In this document: one piece after another, positions 1 through 13,400 of the stretch
Layout: every line of letters begins with the position of its first letter
How positions within the stretch are numbered: position 1 is the first letter of the stretch
Assembly (NCBI RefSeq): GCF_019097595.1
Contig: NC_080726.1
Span: forward strand, 14,510,205 to 14,574,204
Direction: 5' to 3'
DNA length: 64,000 bases
Source: Hemibagrus wyckioides
Lineage: Eukaryota > Chordata > Actinopteri > Siluriformes > Bagridae
The notes under the pieces: generated by a model
What the model saw: the letters and a program-made list of their open reading frames with translations, nothing else
The model's database searches: none
Told to the model about the DNA's origin: nothing
Position numbers and translations under genes: made by a program

Positions 1-2812
1 CTATGTGCATGATACTGGATAAGAAACAGGTCAGAAAAATGTGGCTGGATGGATTCATACCTGTCAGAGGAAGCACATTTTGACCTTTGACCTCATGAGC
101 TGGTGTAAGCCAGTTGGAATTTGTGATGAAATTGGAGTGACACGGTTTTAAAATCCAAAAGAATCACAAAGAACATGCCCTAAAAATTCATGGATCGTAT
201 GAAAAGAATTTAATTCCAAAGCACATAAAAATCCCATATTTGGTAAGACTGCCAACTAAATGTGCTATGGAGAAGATATGCTCAAATTTTCAGCTTGTCA
301 CTGGCTTACATCTTTTAAGACCTCTCTAATATTTGTTTTTCTCCATGCTATAATATTAATATACAGGCACCCGGAGATAAGCATCTCTGCATCCACAAGG
401 CCAAATGCCTCAAAAGTAGCATTACTTCTTAACACCAAAACCGCAACAATGACCAAAAAAAAGACCATTAGCCAAATGTGTTCCGCCTGTCTGTCAGCTT
501 GCACTCGCAAATCGCTTTCAGAGCCCCCGCCAGTCGTCTCGCCCTGCTCTTTTGAGTGTGACAGGCTTTGATGTGTCAGCGTGCAGGCAGGCCAGTGATG
601 GAGACAAGAGCAGTTCAAACACTGGTGAGGATGGGGGACGTAAATCTCAACCAGGCCCTGATGATATTAATATCCCTGTAGTGACATTAAGGCAGAAAGG
701 GCACGTGTTGAATAAGCTTGTGTTAGAGTAGATATGAAGAGGTGCTGGTGTGTCACCTCCCTGTGCCTCTATTTCTGTGTGTCTTTGAAGATCTTCTTTC
801 TATCTGAATGGCTTTCTCTGTCTGACTGATGATATCCCCCACAGCTTGTCTGACAAAAAGACAGACATCTGGGGCTGAACATGCCTAACCTCTTCACGCT
901 GAATTGATCACAATTATGATGTGTACCCTTTCTGCTTTGGATTTGTGCCCAGTCCATAGCAAAGTAAACACAGCCAAAGGAGGAAATGAGCATAAATCTT
1001 ATGTCACCAATTAGCCTAAACATTTGCCTATGGCATGGCCACTCGTGCATGCTGCGTCAGTTTTCTGCCTCCTTCAGAATCAGACCCTCTGGGGACAAAT
1101 CCTAATAGAAAAAAAGCCTCATTTTGGCATGCTGAGCCACACTAATGCCAGGCCAGACATTTGGATGCAGCAGCGGTATGTTAGCAGAATGGTGCAATGG
1201 AGAGCAACAGGCAGAATCAGATGTAAGCCTCTCAAAAACACACACGAAAACACGGCTGGTCCATATGGCATTCGAGGACTACAACTGGCTTGGATGGATG
1301 CTTCCGTTTTCTGTTAGCAGAGTGTCTGTGGGCTGCTGCTGCAGTGCTCATGCTTACTGGAGTGCTTTTAATTCCCTGCTGCCAGCAGTGCAGGTCAATA
1401 CACTGGTATCTATTCCGGGCTCTCTGATTGGACTGAGAACAATATCAGGTAGCAACATTGGCTTCAATTACCCGATAAAGCAGGACGGTGGAGGTGATGA
1501 GGAAAGAAACAACAGCATTTCATTTTGCTTCTCTCCGTGTTCTGTACTCACTGTTATGAAACACAAGATGGTTTCATGTCTGCATGAGCAGGACTCATAC
1601 AAATCCTTTTTTTTTCTATAAGTGACATTTGGATCTCTTCGCTTGTCCTGTTCCATGGAGTGAATAGTGAACAATTAACAGTGTACAAAAATATCAAGTA
1701 GTAAACCGCCTTTTCTGATGCTAGGATGTCTGTATTTTTCTCTGCAGTTGGTTTTCAGGAGCAATGCTCATCCTCCAGCCTCTATCTGGAGGGTAAATAA
1801 TTTATTCCACAACCTACAGTATGCTGCTACACACTGAATATAAAACATACCCATGTCCTACTGCAGCCCTCTTGATCCAAATTCAAGGTGGGAACACCAC
1901 TTCCAAGGTCAATTAAAAGAGCTAAGCATTCAGAGGTGAGTTGGGATTAATAGTACAGCATTATAATTTGTCAAATATTGCATCATAAACAGAACACAAT
2001 GCTCAGAAAAAGTAAATCTGGATTTGTAAGAGCTGCTGTTGTGATGTTCCAGCCAAGACAGTGGATCTTTTAGAGGCTGCTGAAGCTGAAGGAAGAATAT
2101 GGTGGAGATAGACCTCTCCCCAGAGGCATGCTAGCGTGAGTATGAAGTACAGTGTTAATTAAGGTAGCACACACACACAGCTGTTGCTCTGCGCTGGTGT
2201 GGTGGAGAGAACGGCCCATCTAAGGGCTAATGAGGTATCTGCAGTTCAGATCACACTGTCATTTAGAACGTCTTCAAAAGGAGTTAGCATCATTTGGTAA
2301 TCACAGCCCTGATTAAAAGTTTGGTGAAGAAGATCCATCTGTCCATTCATTATTACAAAATAACAAGGTACGGAATATAAAGGGTTGGCAAGAGATTTGA
2401 AGCGGGGTAAAAATCCATGAAAAAAGACATAAGCGAAAAAAAAAGGCATTATACCGTATATTATGGGTGTATTTGTGACCAGCGGTGCATGCTGAAAAAT
2501 GTGAAACGTAATTGTAAATGCATTATCAGGAGGTGTGATTAGACTCTGCTGCATCTGCTGCACTGTTCAATCAAATCAGCTCCTCCGATTCCCTTTAAAA
2601 CCTGCGCAGTGTGGTGACATTTTCATAATGATATATGATTAGATCTCACTTACATATTTCACATCGATATTTTAGTGATAGAAACCGATGAACCGACTGA
2701 CATCATTTACAACAAATGCATTTTTTTGTCTTCTCTGTCACAGAAATACATCAATATTTTAGTCCTGATGTCAAAACCCCTGAGGCTGGATTTTTGTCAT
2801 TGAAAAGCCAAC
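1..2812. other. Intronic DNA without recognised feature
   Basis: Both strands read. Only short ORFs without similarity that I recognise, and a short CA run near 2170. Parts of 1900-2560 are mixed-composition and repeat-free, so regulatory sequence is possible but unproven. Confidence 0.6.
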
Positions 2813-2866
2813 GGTCCAAAATCCACAAGTGTACTGAAAGAAAGAAAGACAGAAAGACAGAACAAT

Positions 2867-2921
<55 letters not shown>

Positions 2922-3006
2922 ACAAGAGAATGAAAGAACAAGAGAATGATAGAAAGAAAGAACAGTAGAAACAGTCCAAAATCCACAAGTGTACTGAAAG
3001 AAAGAG

Positions 3007-3045
<39 letters not shown>

Positions 3046-3060
3046 ACGATAGGAACGAAC

Positions 3061-3154
<94 letters not shown>
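2813..3154. repeat. Duplicated (GAAA)n unit and (GATA)n microsatellite
   Basis: A unit starting GTCCAAAATCCACAAGTGTA followed by GAAA repeats occurs at 2814 and again at 2974, a tandem duplication of about 160 bp. A pure (GATA)n tract of about 23 units follows at 3061-3154. Confidence 0.9.
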
Positions 3155-5127
3155 AATGTGATGTTATTGATTTGATGAATTATCTGATGTTCTTTCATTT
3201 TTGATTCATCATTTAAATTTTACAGCTTAGATTTTGTTGTTGTTGTTGTTTTTGTTGTTGTTGGTATAAATAAAATCATTTAGTCAGCAAGATTTTTATA
3301 TCTGCATTTAAAGTAAACTCCAGTCACAGCACTTTGCTTGCTCTAAGAGGGAGTTCTCAGCAGGTGGTAACACAATTGTAATTTCTGCCTACAGAATATC
3401 ACTGTGTATCGCTCTCCACATCACACTGTGATGCACCAGTGCAGCCACTTCAGCCCAGACGCATTCATATCTGACCACAAAAATGGAAATGTAGCCAAAA
3501 AAATGGCCTCACCAAAGTAACAATACACTGGTGTAATAATAACAAATTACACTTTCCCCCGAATCCAATTACCAAAAGCACTAGCTTCAGGGATATTTGT
3601 TTTAAAAAAAAGTACCAAGTATCTTTTTTTTTTTTAGGAATTTAACTATCAATAGTCTAAACTTTCTCAAAACTTTCTCAAAGTAGGACCTAAAAAATTT
3701 CCTATTAACTTTTCCATGCAGGGTCTCTAGTAAAGAATGACACCCTGTTTCGATTAACATTCCCATATATACTCTTATTAAATCAATTATCCAGTAAGAT
3801 CATCTACTATTAACCTAATTTCCAAAGTTTTGTTCGGAATGTGCAAATATATGCAGCTTTATATAATAAGGCTATAATAAGGCAGCGGTATCTGTATGTG
3901 AAAAATCAGATAAATGTAGCCGAATTAAATAGCCTCACTTTGATTAGGGACTCGGCTGGAAGGCTGTCTGGATTATGAACAACTGGAAGGGTCAGATCTA
4001 ACATTCGCCGAGTTTAAGCAGGTCTCTTACCCCATATGGCTTGCATAGCATGTGACATTATAAGCCATTTAATTGGAAGCAAGGACTGATCGGCACTGAG
4101 GATTAATCTGGAGACATATTACAGCTTGTCAAACAACAGGGGCCGTTTTCAATTAACACGACTGTAATTACCAATGCCGGAGCTAGATGGTTAGTATGGT
4201 TTATGAATAACACAGAGATGTGGGGCAAGTATTTTATCTGCAGCATGCACTACAATCCACGATGCAACGCCACAGCATTCTCACATACTGATTAACGCTA
4301 TGTTACATAATGATGCGACAGCTGTAACATTTAGCATAACAGGTGGTGTTATGATGGGGCAATATCAGTGTTGTATAAAGGCACTTCAGCACCATATCAA
4401 ACCTCAATTCAGTACAATGTGAAAGGAGACAAAACACTGACTGCGTGGGTTGCAATTAAGAAACGTGGCAGAATAGCAAGGCAGATTAATTGTTCCAGGA
4501 AAACATATAGGTCTTTTGGCAGAACAAATGCCGCAGCATTGTTATTCTACAGTAAAGTAATAACAACATCAATAAGACGCACATGGTTGCATGACTTTGC
4601 TAGAGTGCTGTAGGAAGCTCTGAGTGATAAGGACATTGACCTTGGCCTTGGATAAAACGTTGACCTTGGCAGCTGGCCATACTCAGCTCGTCTCCTGGGA
4701 GGTGAAAGGACCTGGGTGAGCATGGACTGTAATAAGCCTCCCTCCTTGTCTCTTTTTCTGTCTCACTCTCTTTCTAACTCTGTCTCCTCCTCAATGCAGC
4801 TCCTCTGGAGGCTGACTATTAATAGCAGGGCGATGCAGGAAAGCTTGGCCTGGTTCAGAATGTCTCTGAGGCAGACACTGAGAGAAGCTTGTTTGCAGTT
4901 CTACAGTTCACATACCCTGCCATTAGAGACAGCTCATCCGTGTCGCTCTCCCACTGGCCCACAGGATTGTCCAGTGATGGCTACTTTAATCAGTATATGA
5001 GTGTGACAGTGCAAAATCAGTACTGACCCTAAAAAACAAAAAAAAAAAACAGGGCACAATCCAACACATAAAACATTAGTATTTTAAAAGTCTATGAATG
5101 TGTGTAGTTAACAGTAATCAGCAGTCA
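3155..5127. other. Intronic DNA; 3900-4250 looks repeat-free and homeobox-site rich
   Basis: No exon or repeat family seen. 3900-4250 combines balanced composition with several AATTA/TAATTA motifs (near 4070, 4155 and 4165), discussed as a possible conserved element. Confidence 0.5.
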
Positions 5128-5405
5128 AGCCAAGAAGCATTTATTGTCATTTTAACCATATATAGCTGATATTCACACAGTAGTACACAGCAAAACGTTC
5201 CTCTAGGACCCTGGTGCTACATAAAGACAGAGTTATGTAAGACAACAACAGAACTAAGGGCTAAAAATGAAACAAATATACACATAAAGTGCATGTGTGT
5301 AAACTTTGCAAGACAAAAGACAGACAATACACTACACTACAAGACAGATACATAAAAAAAAGAGGTGACGGGTATACAGTCTGAGCGAGTGTAAATAATG
5401 TAGCA
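5128..5405 (-). mobile_element. Probable 3' part of an interspersed (LINE-like) repeat
   Basis: AAGAAGCATTTATTGTCATT, TATATAGCTGATATTCACAC, ACGTTCCTCTAGGACCCTGG and later AAGTGCATGTGTGTAAAC and CAAGACAGATACAT form an order I recognise from repeats common in catfish genomes. Read on the minus strand it ends in AATAAATGCTTCTTGG, like a polyadenylated 3' end. No coding part. The family is not determined. Confidence 0.45.
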
Positions 5406-6395
5406 TAAAGCCATCACTCTGACACTGTTTTTGACCATACAACCATTTGACCATACGACCAAATATGAAATGAAACCTATGTAAAATACAGACACTTACA
5501 AGTGAACATGTCTTTTCATTCAGGAATGGCCCTCATCTGCCAGTGCTTAAGTGGTTATCACACAAGGCCAGACATGAGGGAACTTAATGCTCTAGTACTG
5601 TGGCTAATGATGGAGTTCTGTCCACAGAGAGCAGAGCCTGGCTGAAAATACATGACCAATGGAGAAAAAAAAAGCCTTTTATACCTCATAGCATTAACTT
5701 CCTGCATGCACAGTGGCTTCTTACTGAAATGTGAATTACTCATTTGAGCAAGGATCAAGCATTTGGACAGGTATCGGGCTGCTTAAAGTTTATTGGTTTT
5801 AGCTTTCTCCATCCCCATCATAATTCTGTATGTGTCTAAGTAGCTGTAAGGTGAGAAAGAGAGAGAGGGATAGAGCATGTGAATGAGACTGAGTGAGGGT
5901 GGAGGGGTGTGATTTTTCTTCCAATTAGTGTCACAGGTGAAGAGAAAGAAAGCTAGAGTGAATAATGATTCTCAATGCGTGTGGAGGATCATTTCTCCCA
6001 GTGTTTTATTATAGCGATGTAACCAAAATGATGGAGCAGTAGCAAAGCTATTAATGAGAGAGTATAAAACAGGAATTTTTAAAAATATTTTCAATAATAT
6101 TTTATATTTTTAAAAATATTTTTTTTTAAATGTACCTGTATGACTAATTCTCCCAGTTTCTGTGTCTCTAATTTCAGCTTTCTTCATTCTCTTACTTAAA
6201 CATAAACATCTGTATCATAAACACGTAAACATCTGTATCAACCTATAGAGTAACTAGAAATCTTGTCTTTTTACGATTACCAACATTGCAGATGATGAAA
6301 ATCTGCCAGCTGATAGTCAGTGGATTTCCAACAGTCTCAGCTACATGCGTTCTATTTTGTTGCCATGGTTACTCCTCATGTTCACCTGTTGAACT

Positions 6396-6624
6396 GAACA
6401 CCTATGGGATACGTCGGAACGCAGACTGCATGCTAGGCCTCCTCACCCGACATCAGCACCTGAAATCACTAATGGTCTTGTGCCAGAATGGGCAATTCCC
6501 CACAGCAACACTCTACAATCGAATGGAAAGCCTTTCCAGAAAACTGGAGGTTATTATAACAGCAAAAGGGGACTACATCTGGGATGGGATGTTCAACAAG
6601 GACATACCTCTGGCTATATAGTGT
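6396..6624 (+). mobile_element. Tc1-like transposon 3' end fragment, family B
   Basis: Encodes the C-terminal tail of a Tc1 transposase on the plus strand (NTYGIRRNADCMLGLLTRHQ, then a RMESLSRKLEVIITAKGD stretch) and ends with the terminal motif CTATATAGTGTA. The upstream catalytic part is missing. The same tail occurs at 16140-16366 and 30090-30310. Confidence 0.8.
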
Positions 6625-9309
6625 ACAACTGACTATTTCAGCACAAGAAAAACTCCCATTTAACATCTATATATGAGCAGCCTGAGGGGTGGGGGAGCTG
6701 GCAAAAATATCATCTCAAGATTTTTTTCAAGCTGGATCATGATCCATGATATTATTATCCTTGATATTTTGCATGTTGTTTTTTAAGAGCAACATGAACC
6801 AAACTAATTTCCCTACTGATGAAAATGAAGCTTGACAAGGAAACATAATCGCAAAGAAACAGAATAACAGAGACGCCTTATGGCCTTCCCAAAAGAATGT
6901 AAACAATAATTTCTAAAATGAAAGTAATCAAGCATGGATAATGCATTAGGAAAATGCTACATAAGCAGTATATAAATTCCGCTAATGTCTTTTGTATATA
7001 CATTTATAATAAATGAAAAGATGATTGATAGTATTTATATATTTTTAAATGGCTCAGTTGGTTTAAACTGCGTTTCGCATTTTAAACATAAGCTAGTTGT
7101 GTTTTATTGTATTTCTTTTGTTTTAGCATTTGCTTGTGAACAGCTGAGGAATGGTGGTGTGAGACTCAATAAATTGTAACGAGGCTCAGGTATTGGATTA
7201 AAACCCTTGTTTTTAACTATTCCGATGTCTATACTATCCATAACGAGTTACAGTGCCATTGTTTTAGTAAAGCCTTTCCAGCGGTTACATGTTTTCAAAC
7301 ACATTTGTTTACTTCATCACTGTTTCTGGCTGAGGTGTTGGTACACTTGTGTGCTCCTGTGTTATCTGGGTTTCCTCACACACTGTTTGTGTGGTTAAAC
7401 AGGTTCATTGTGCTACTTCAATGTGTTGAACTCGCTTTAGAAAAATGTGCAAATGCCCATTGTACGAGCCATGTCCTCTGTTTAAAATGCTGCAGTTCCA
7501 TATAACTGATGTTGAACTATGGCACTGAATCCTCTGTGTTCGAAGCTAAAAAAAAAAAAGTGGCTATTATTGAATTGTCTGTGTGTCTGTCGGGAAACAC
7601 ACAAGCTCGGGACGCCTCTGTGCCTTTTAAGTGTAAAATATGTTTAGTATCACAGTGCACATGATCTCTCTGTCAAAACAGATCTTGAAGACATTTTCAT
7701 CATTCGAGATCTAAAACTGATCCCTTACCTACCCTTAATTACATCCACAGTGAAGGAACCGGTTTAAAGTTTCTTAGTTATCAATCCCTGACATCATATC
7801 CTATATGCAAGTGATGTCCTTATGATGACATCCTTGTGTTCACACATGCCTTACCTTACTGACAGGAAAAAGGTTTCCATAGCTCTCCATCTCCTTGAAA
7901 ATAGCTAAGACTATGTTCAGTCAGCAGTTTGCTATTAGACTGTCATTTCAACTACTGAGCAGTTTGCTTCACAAGCTTTTTGATCATTCCAACTCAGGGA
8001 AAGATGCAAGTGAACAACTATTTCAGGAACAAAAGCTAAGCTCAGCCACGACTATCATAACCTTTTGCAACTGGCCAGAAAAAGTAGGAGGAATTATCCC
8101 CAACTAAACTACTTAATGTCTAGTCTTAGTGGAACACTGCAAGATGCTTAGCTCAAGCTCTTATAATTTATTTGTCTCTCATTCAACTTTGATAATGTCC
8201 TTCATTTGCTTGTCCTAGCTTCTCCTAGCACTTTCTCAAACAAAGAGAGTGATGCCCTTGAGGTTGGTTCAGTGAGGAAATCCAGTACCATCAATATCAC
8301 CCAAACAAGAGGGTTTTATATTTGCTGGTTTTTCAGCATCCACCTGCTCTCACTTTGGATGATAAGCATCTTGTTTAAGGACATGTAATGAAGTCAGCAT
8401 TCCCAATAATTATTTTCAAACTTTTCCTTTTTTTCCAATCAGTTCTTTGATGACTCCATAGCAGTAGATTTACCTTAGTTAGTCATACATAACATTACAC
8501 AGTTCATGGAGTAATGTAAGAGGGTAAATTGATGACCTCGACTTATCTAGTTGTTCCCTATCGCGTAACCCTGCCTCAAGGCTCAAAAACCGATAAAGAG
8601 TTCTAAATCCCACTAGAAGTATTCATTAAAAAACAAAACAAAGCTGCCAAATGACCTCCCAATTGACCAGAGAACTGTGTGATAAATCTGTTACCAGGAG
8701 CTTCATCACTGTTCTTATCCCCTAAGCTTATCTTCTGTCACTGACTGACACCAGAGGGGAAAAAAAGACAAAGAAGCACAAAAACTAGGATACATGTACC
8801 CTTCTATGTCTCTAGCCACAGCTGGCTGTGTAACTGCTATGTTAGAACAAGTAAGACTGGGCAAAAAGTTCATAAAATAAAACTTATAGTTTGATCTGCA
8901 GTTGCGAAAAGGCCAAACGGCTGCCATCCCCTAGACATTTCCTCCCACATATCTGTGCTGAAACCTGTGTATCACTCTGTGTTCTGGGGCTGAATCTTCC
9001 CTCTATTTGATATGAAGGCCAGCTTGATCTATCTGCTTTATCTGGTGGACTGGCAGTATGGTCCAGAGGAATGTTCACATTTTGCTTTTAAGGGCATCAA
9101 AAATCCTTCAATCACTGATTACCACTAAGGACATCCAGCTTTCCAGGCCAAGCACGGACAGCTGATAGTGGGATGATTTGGCCTCAGGAGAAACCACTTG
9201 GGGAGGGGAATTTAGAGTCATAACAGCGCATAATAATGTTCCTGTGTCTCAGTCTGTTTCACCAAATCATGTTCACTTGGTTAGTGTTTAACAATTCAAT
9301 TAATCAAAG
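6625..9309. other. Intronic DNA without recognised feature
   Basis: No transposon end, SINE or splice-bounded ORF recognised. Short poly(A) runs only. The same holds for 5406-6395, which is very A/T-rich near 6080-6130. Confidence 0.6.
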
Positions 9310-9660
9310 ATTTCAAAACTGTTCCAGGGTGTCTGGTTCAAATCCTGATCTTGAGTTACTGTTAGTGTGATGGTTTGCATGTTCTCCTCATATTGACCAG
9401 TATGTTCTCTGGTTTCCTAGCACTGTCCAAAACCATGCAGTTTGGCAAACTGGGTATGCTAAATTGTGTGAATCTGGCTGTGCATGGTGCCCTGGCATCA
9501 TCTCTTGGGTGAATCTCCTACCTTACTACTATTATTCCCAGGATAAATTCCCAGGCTCTGGAGGCACTGCAACCACGACCAGGATGAAGTGATTACTGAA
9601 AGTGAATGAATGAATGAATGAATGAATGAATGAATGAATGAATGAATGAATGTGTATTGA
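9310..9660 (+). mobile_element. SINE-like repeat with (GAAT)n tail
   Basis: Starts near GTCTGGTTCAAATCCTGATC (B box-like GGTTCAAATCC), continues with GCATGTTCTCC and GGTTTCCT motifs, and TAAATTGTGTGAATC. It ends in a (TGAA)n array at 9603-9652. This order of motifs is typical of an abundant teleost SINE group. It is diverged and truncated at its 5' end. Confidence 0.65.
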
Positions 9661-10275
9661 CCAGAACTGTTTTGGATCTTAGTTACACAGGACCGATTTC
9701 GACTCAAAAGCAAAATAAATTTGCACACAGCTTCAACCATGCCTGTGTGGTGCCTTCTGTTGATGGTTGCTGATTGCTGGATGAATGGCTATTTCCCATC
9801 AAAGGCTTTCTCCATGTCATCAGACACTCAGGCTGGCTAGGCTCCTGCTCTACTTGGCTCGGTGTCTTTATGAGAAGGAGAGGCTTCATTGTCAATGAAG
9901 AAGAGCAGGGTATTCTGTGTAAATTGGCTTTAGTGATTGAAAGGAATCATTTTAATACCTGGCTAGATTCAAAAAACAGATGAATAGACCCAGCAAATAA
10001 TAACAAATGGATTTTCTGTGATTGCTTCTCCTGCATTTGTGCATACGTGTGTGCATGCGCATATCTTTTCCTCCTTTCTATTCTTCCCAACCTGTGCACT
10101 GGTTCTATATTCCCATCCCACCCTGGTTTAGGAGGTGCTGTGGGCAGTATACACACCCCACTTTTCAGTGTGCAGCAGAAAATCCATTTTGCCACATCAT
10201 AGGTGATGGGATTTCTTTCCATTCTTTGCCTGGTTTATGTAAGCAGTTTCCATAGCATGGGCTACAGCCTATGGT

Positions 10276-10279
<4 letters not shown>

Positions 10280-10353
<74 letters not shown>

Positions 10354-10361
10354 GTGTGTGT
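10280..10361. repeat. (TA)n microsatellite
   Basis: Uninterrupted TA from 10280 to about 10346, then TATGTGTG. Confidence 0.95.
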
Positions 10362-11534
10362 GGTTGTGGACTAGAATGTTCTATTCATGTTACAGTGTTG
10401 TTTCAATCTCCCAGGGGCACGTGTAATACTTCTGAAATGCATGTTGGAACAACAGGGAGCCTGTCACCCCCTACCTTTTCTCAAAGCTGCCTCATTAGGG
10501 AGGATCACATCACATGAGTGAGTATAACACAGACAGAGATAAAGAGCGGAAGAGTGTGTGAGAAAGAAAATTGAGAGTTGAGGAGAGGGCAAGCCAGAGA
10601 AAGCCATCCACTTGCCTCATCTATTCTCTATTTTTTCCAAAATATACCGTGTCAGTTTGCTTAACCAGCTCACATCTGGGAGTATGGCATTGTAAGTGAG
10701 ATCATATGTTCTACCCCTTTGAAGTTATTATACAGACACATACAGTGTAGTATGTTGATTCGGATTAGTATAAAGATCATGAGACTGGTCCTCCATCCAA
10801 TTCTCTGCAGAGACACCTTCATGCACTACTAACACCTCCACATAACATACACACACACTTGGCGGCTGTCCTCGCTCTGTCCCTCACACTGGGCCAGGGA
10901 GGACACAGAGTTGGCCATTAGCTTGGGCCATCTGCTCTCTTGCTTCCCCACTACACCCCCCTCCTTCTTTTCTCTCTCACATGTCCTCTCTTTTTCTTGT
11001 TCTCTTGCTCTCTTTCACTTGTTCCCACTCTTTCTTGCTCTTTTCAGGGTCAGCCAGCCACCCACACAAAGACAAGCCCTGTCTAAATCCAGGGGGAAAA
11101 AAACACCTTTCAGTGATTTGTCAACCAAAGATCCAGAGCCGTTAGAGAAAAAGTGAGATGGACAGGCTTCCTCCCTCCATCCATATCAGTTTTATCCTTA
11201 TATCCTTTTCCTTCTATTATCTGACATCAGCCATTATGGAGAGGAAATGAGCTAATAGGGACTGCTGTTCACTTTAAAGTTATTTGAAAGTCCAGTTATT
11301 GGACTACTTCAGTCTTCTTTTATAGATGACCCCAGGAAGCAGGTAAATTCTTTTTAAACCTGGGAATTCAAATTCAATTTGTCAGTCCTGGAGGTTCCTA
11401 TTTAAAAATAGATATTGTCATCACTAGAAAGTCAGAGAAAGAAGAAAACCGAAGTTTTGAGAATGCACACTAGAATCTCTGCCTCGGTTTAACACTACCT
11501 AACAACAATCCTCAAGAGATTAAAATATGGTGTT

Positions 11535-11578
11535 CTTTTTTTTTTCTTTTCTTTTCTTTTCTTTTCTTTTCTTTTTTT
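11535..11578. repeat. (CTTTT)n microsatellite
   Basis: Poly(T) followed by about six CTTTT units. Confidence 0.9.
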
Positions 11579-12069
11579 AAATCAGGAGCACGAGTGAACA
11601 CCAATCCAACATGTTAAAAATTAAAACTGCATTATTTCATGTACAAAGAACTACAGACGTTAAGTATTGTGTAGGAGACACGCTGTCCAAACGAATACAT
11701 CATGTCTGCATGTGTGATCGTTATCAGAGAAGAATTAGCATTTCAACCAATTACTATTCTATTTTCTTTAAAAAACATTATATGAATAATTTGCAGCGCC
11801 CTATATCTGCTGAAGTGTGTGTGTGTGTGTGTGCTAGGTTGTATAATGCACACTGAGTGACACTGTAAGCTCGCTACAGCAACATCACACTTCATATTTA
11901 AACTTAATTTCATTTCCCCACATCCCTGTGAAGCCCTGAATTCACTTAAGGCATGTTTAACTACCTAAGGGAACTGTCCCATACATACAGATTTTTATGG
12001 CAGCTGCATGCAAATGATTAGCTACAAAACTGCAGTTTTATACCAACTATCCACCATGTTCCTATGTAT

Positions 12070-12096
12070 AGAGAGAGAGAGAGAGAGAGAGAGAGA
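12070..12096. repeat. (GA)n microsatellite
   Basis: About 13 GA units. Confidence 0.9.
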
Positions 12097-12756
12097 TGCT
12101 GCTTGGGCTTTTACACTGTAGCTGTAATTAAAGTTTAATCAAGCCCTACTCTGACCCCGTTTTCTGCCTACCTTTCAAAGCTAAACCAGCACTGAACAAA
12201 ACATCAGAACCTGCACATAGACATATACCTGCTCACCAATGGTGCACATTCCAACAACTGTACTAGGTGTGCAACCCTCACGATTGCTATTAAATAATAT
12301 TAATAAAAGCCTAATGTACAATTCCAACTTTATTGGAAAATAAATGATGGACTCATCTATATATTTTAATATGAATAGCCTCAATGGTTGGTATAGTGCA
12401 GCCATGGGCTTGAAATCAATGTTATATATAAGCATGGTACCATAATATTCATAGTAAAACTATTATTGAAAAACATTGTTATACTACTGTAACTATTGTT
12501 AGCCCATGATAAAACCATGGTTCGGTCTGTTTTTAGAAAAATCTAAGGTGGTATGATGATAAATTTTCCTAAGGTTTAATGCTGAATATTGGGGGAAAAC
12601 AATGTACTCATCCCTATTACAAATATCCTCCATAAGTCTTCATGCCTGTAGAAAACAGTGTACACAATTTAAGACAACACAATTACTCATAATTGAATTT
12701 TTAATTATGATAAAAATTTATCTTCCTCAATGTGTTAAACATAATCACGTGCACTC

Positions 12757-12859
12757 TTCAATGGACTGGCAACCCAAAACATCCTGTCTTTCGCCTGGGA
12801 TGAGTTCTGTATCTACCGCAGCCCATTTCAAGAAAAGCACTTACCGAAGATGAATGAAT
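12757..12859 (+). mobile_element. Short 3' fragment of the 9310-type SINE
   Basis: CAATGGACTGGCAACCCAAA, TTCGCCTGGGATGAGTTC and the tail GATGAATGAATGG reproduce the end of the group in degraded form. Only about 100 bp. Confidence 0.45.
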
Positions 12860-13293
12860 GGCAAGCTTAGCTAAAGTAAATTAACTGGCTAACATTATAC
12901 ATTGGATTTTATTAACTGGTGTGTTAATAAAACTCAATATTGTGTCATATTTTAATTGTCCAATTTGTTTGTGTTCTGTGGTGGCAATTTTTATCTATCT
13001 GAGTGTAATATGATTTATATTCAGCATTTTCTCGACAAGGGAACTATCTAATGTTGAATTTACAATGTACAATGCAAAGAAAGCTGTTTATTTAAAATGA
13101 TAACATTTGCAAATGCATTAGAACTGTGATGAATGACTGTGAGAAACAATCATGATTCCAGTATTAATTTAGAGATTATCATGTCACTCAAACAAAATGC
13201 ATTCTGCATTACATTCATTTAATAACATATTCCAAATATTTCTTAGCAGCACATTTGCTGAAGCTAACATCTCAGATAGTATTGATCTGATTC

Positions 13294-13396
13294 ATTTACA
13301 TTTATTACATTTGGTACACGCCCTCTAGAGCAACTTACATTTATCTCATTTATACAACTGAGGAGTTGAGGGTTAAGGACCTTGCTCAAAGGGCCA
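13294..13396 (-). mobile_element. 3' part of a second SINE of the same family
   Basis: The same tail and body (CATTTGGTACACGCCCTCTA, then AACTGAGGAGTTGAGGGTTA) appear just left of the full copy at 13401, in the same orientation. This copy lacks its tRNA head. The next SINE begins where the head should be, so the two are either nested or in tandem. Confidence 0.75.
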
Positions 13397-13400
13397 ATAG

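Larger units (their letters stand above)
9661..13293. other. Intronic DNA with scattered microsatellites
   Basis: Apart from the microsatellites and a SINE fragment listed separately I see no gene. ORFs at 9774-10255 are short and overlap on both strands, and none is flanked by convincing splice sites in a conserved frame. Confidence 0.55.

Noticed and set aside
1145..1621. 158-residue plus-strand ORF
   Set aside because: Longest ORF in the window, but no family motif, no consistent codon signal and an overlapping ORF in another frame. I could not support it as an exon.
2771..3198. Minus-strand ORFs with Leu-Ser-Phe-Phe and Ser-Ile-Tyr-Leu repeats
   Set aside because: Translation of GAAA and GATA microsatellites.
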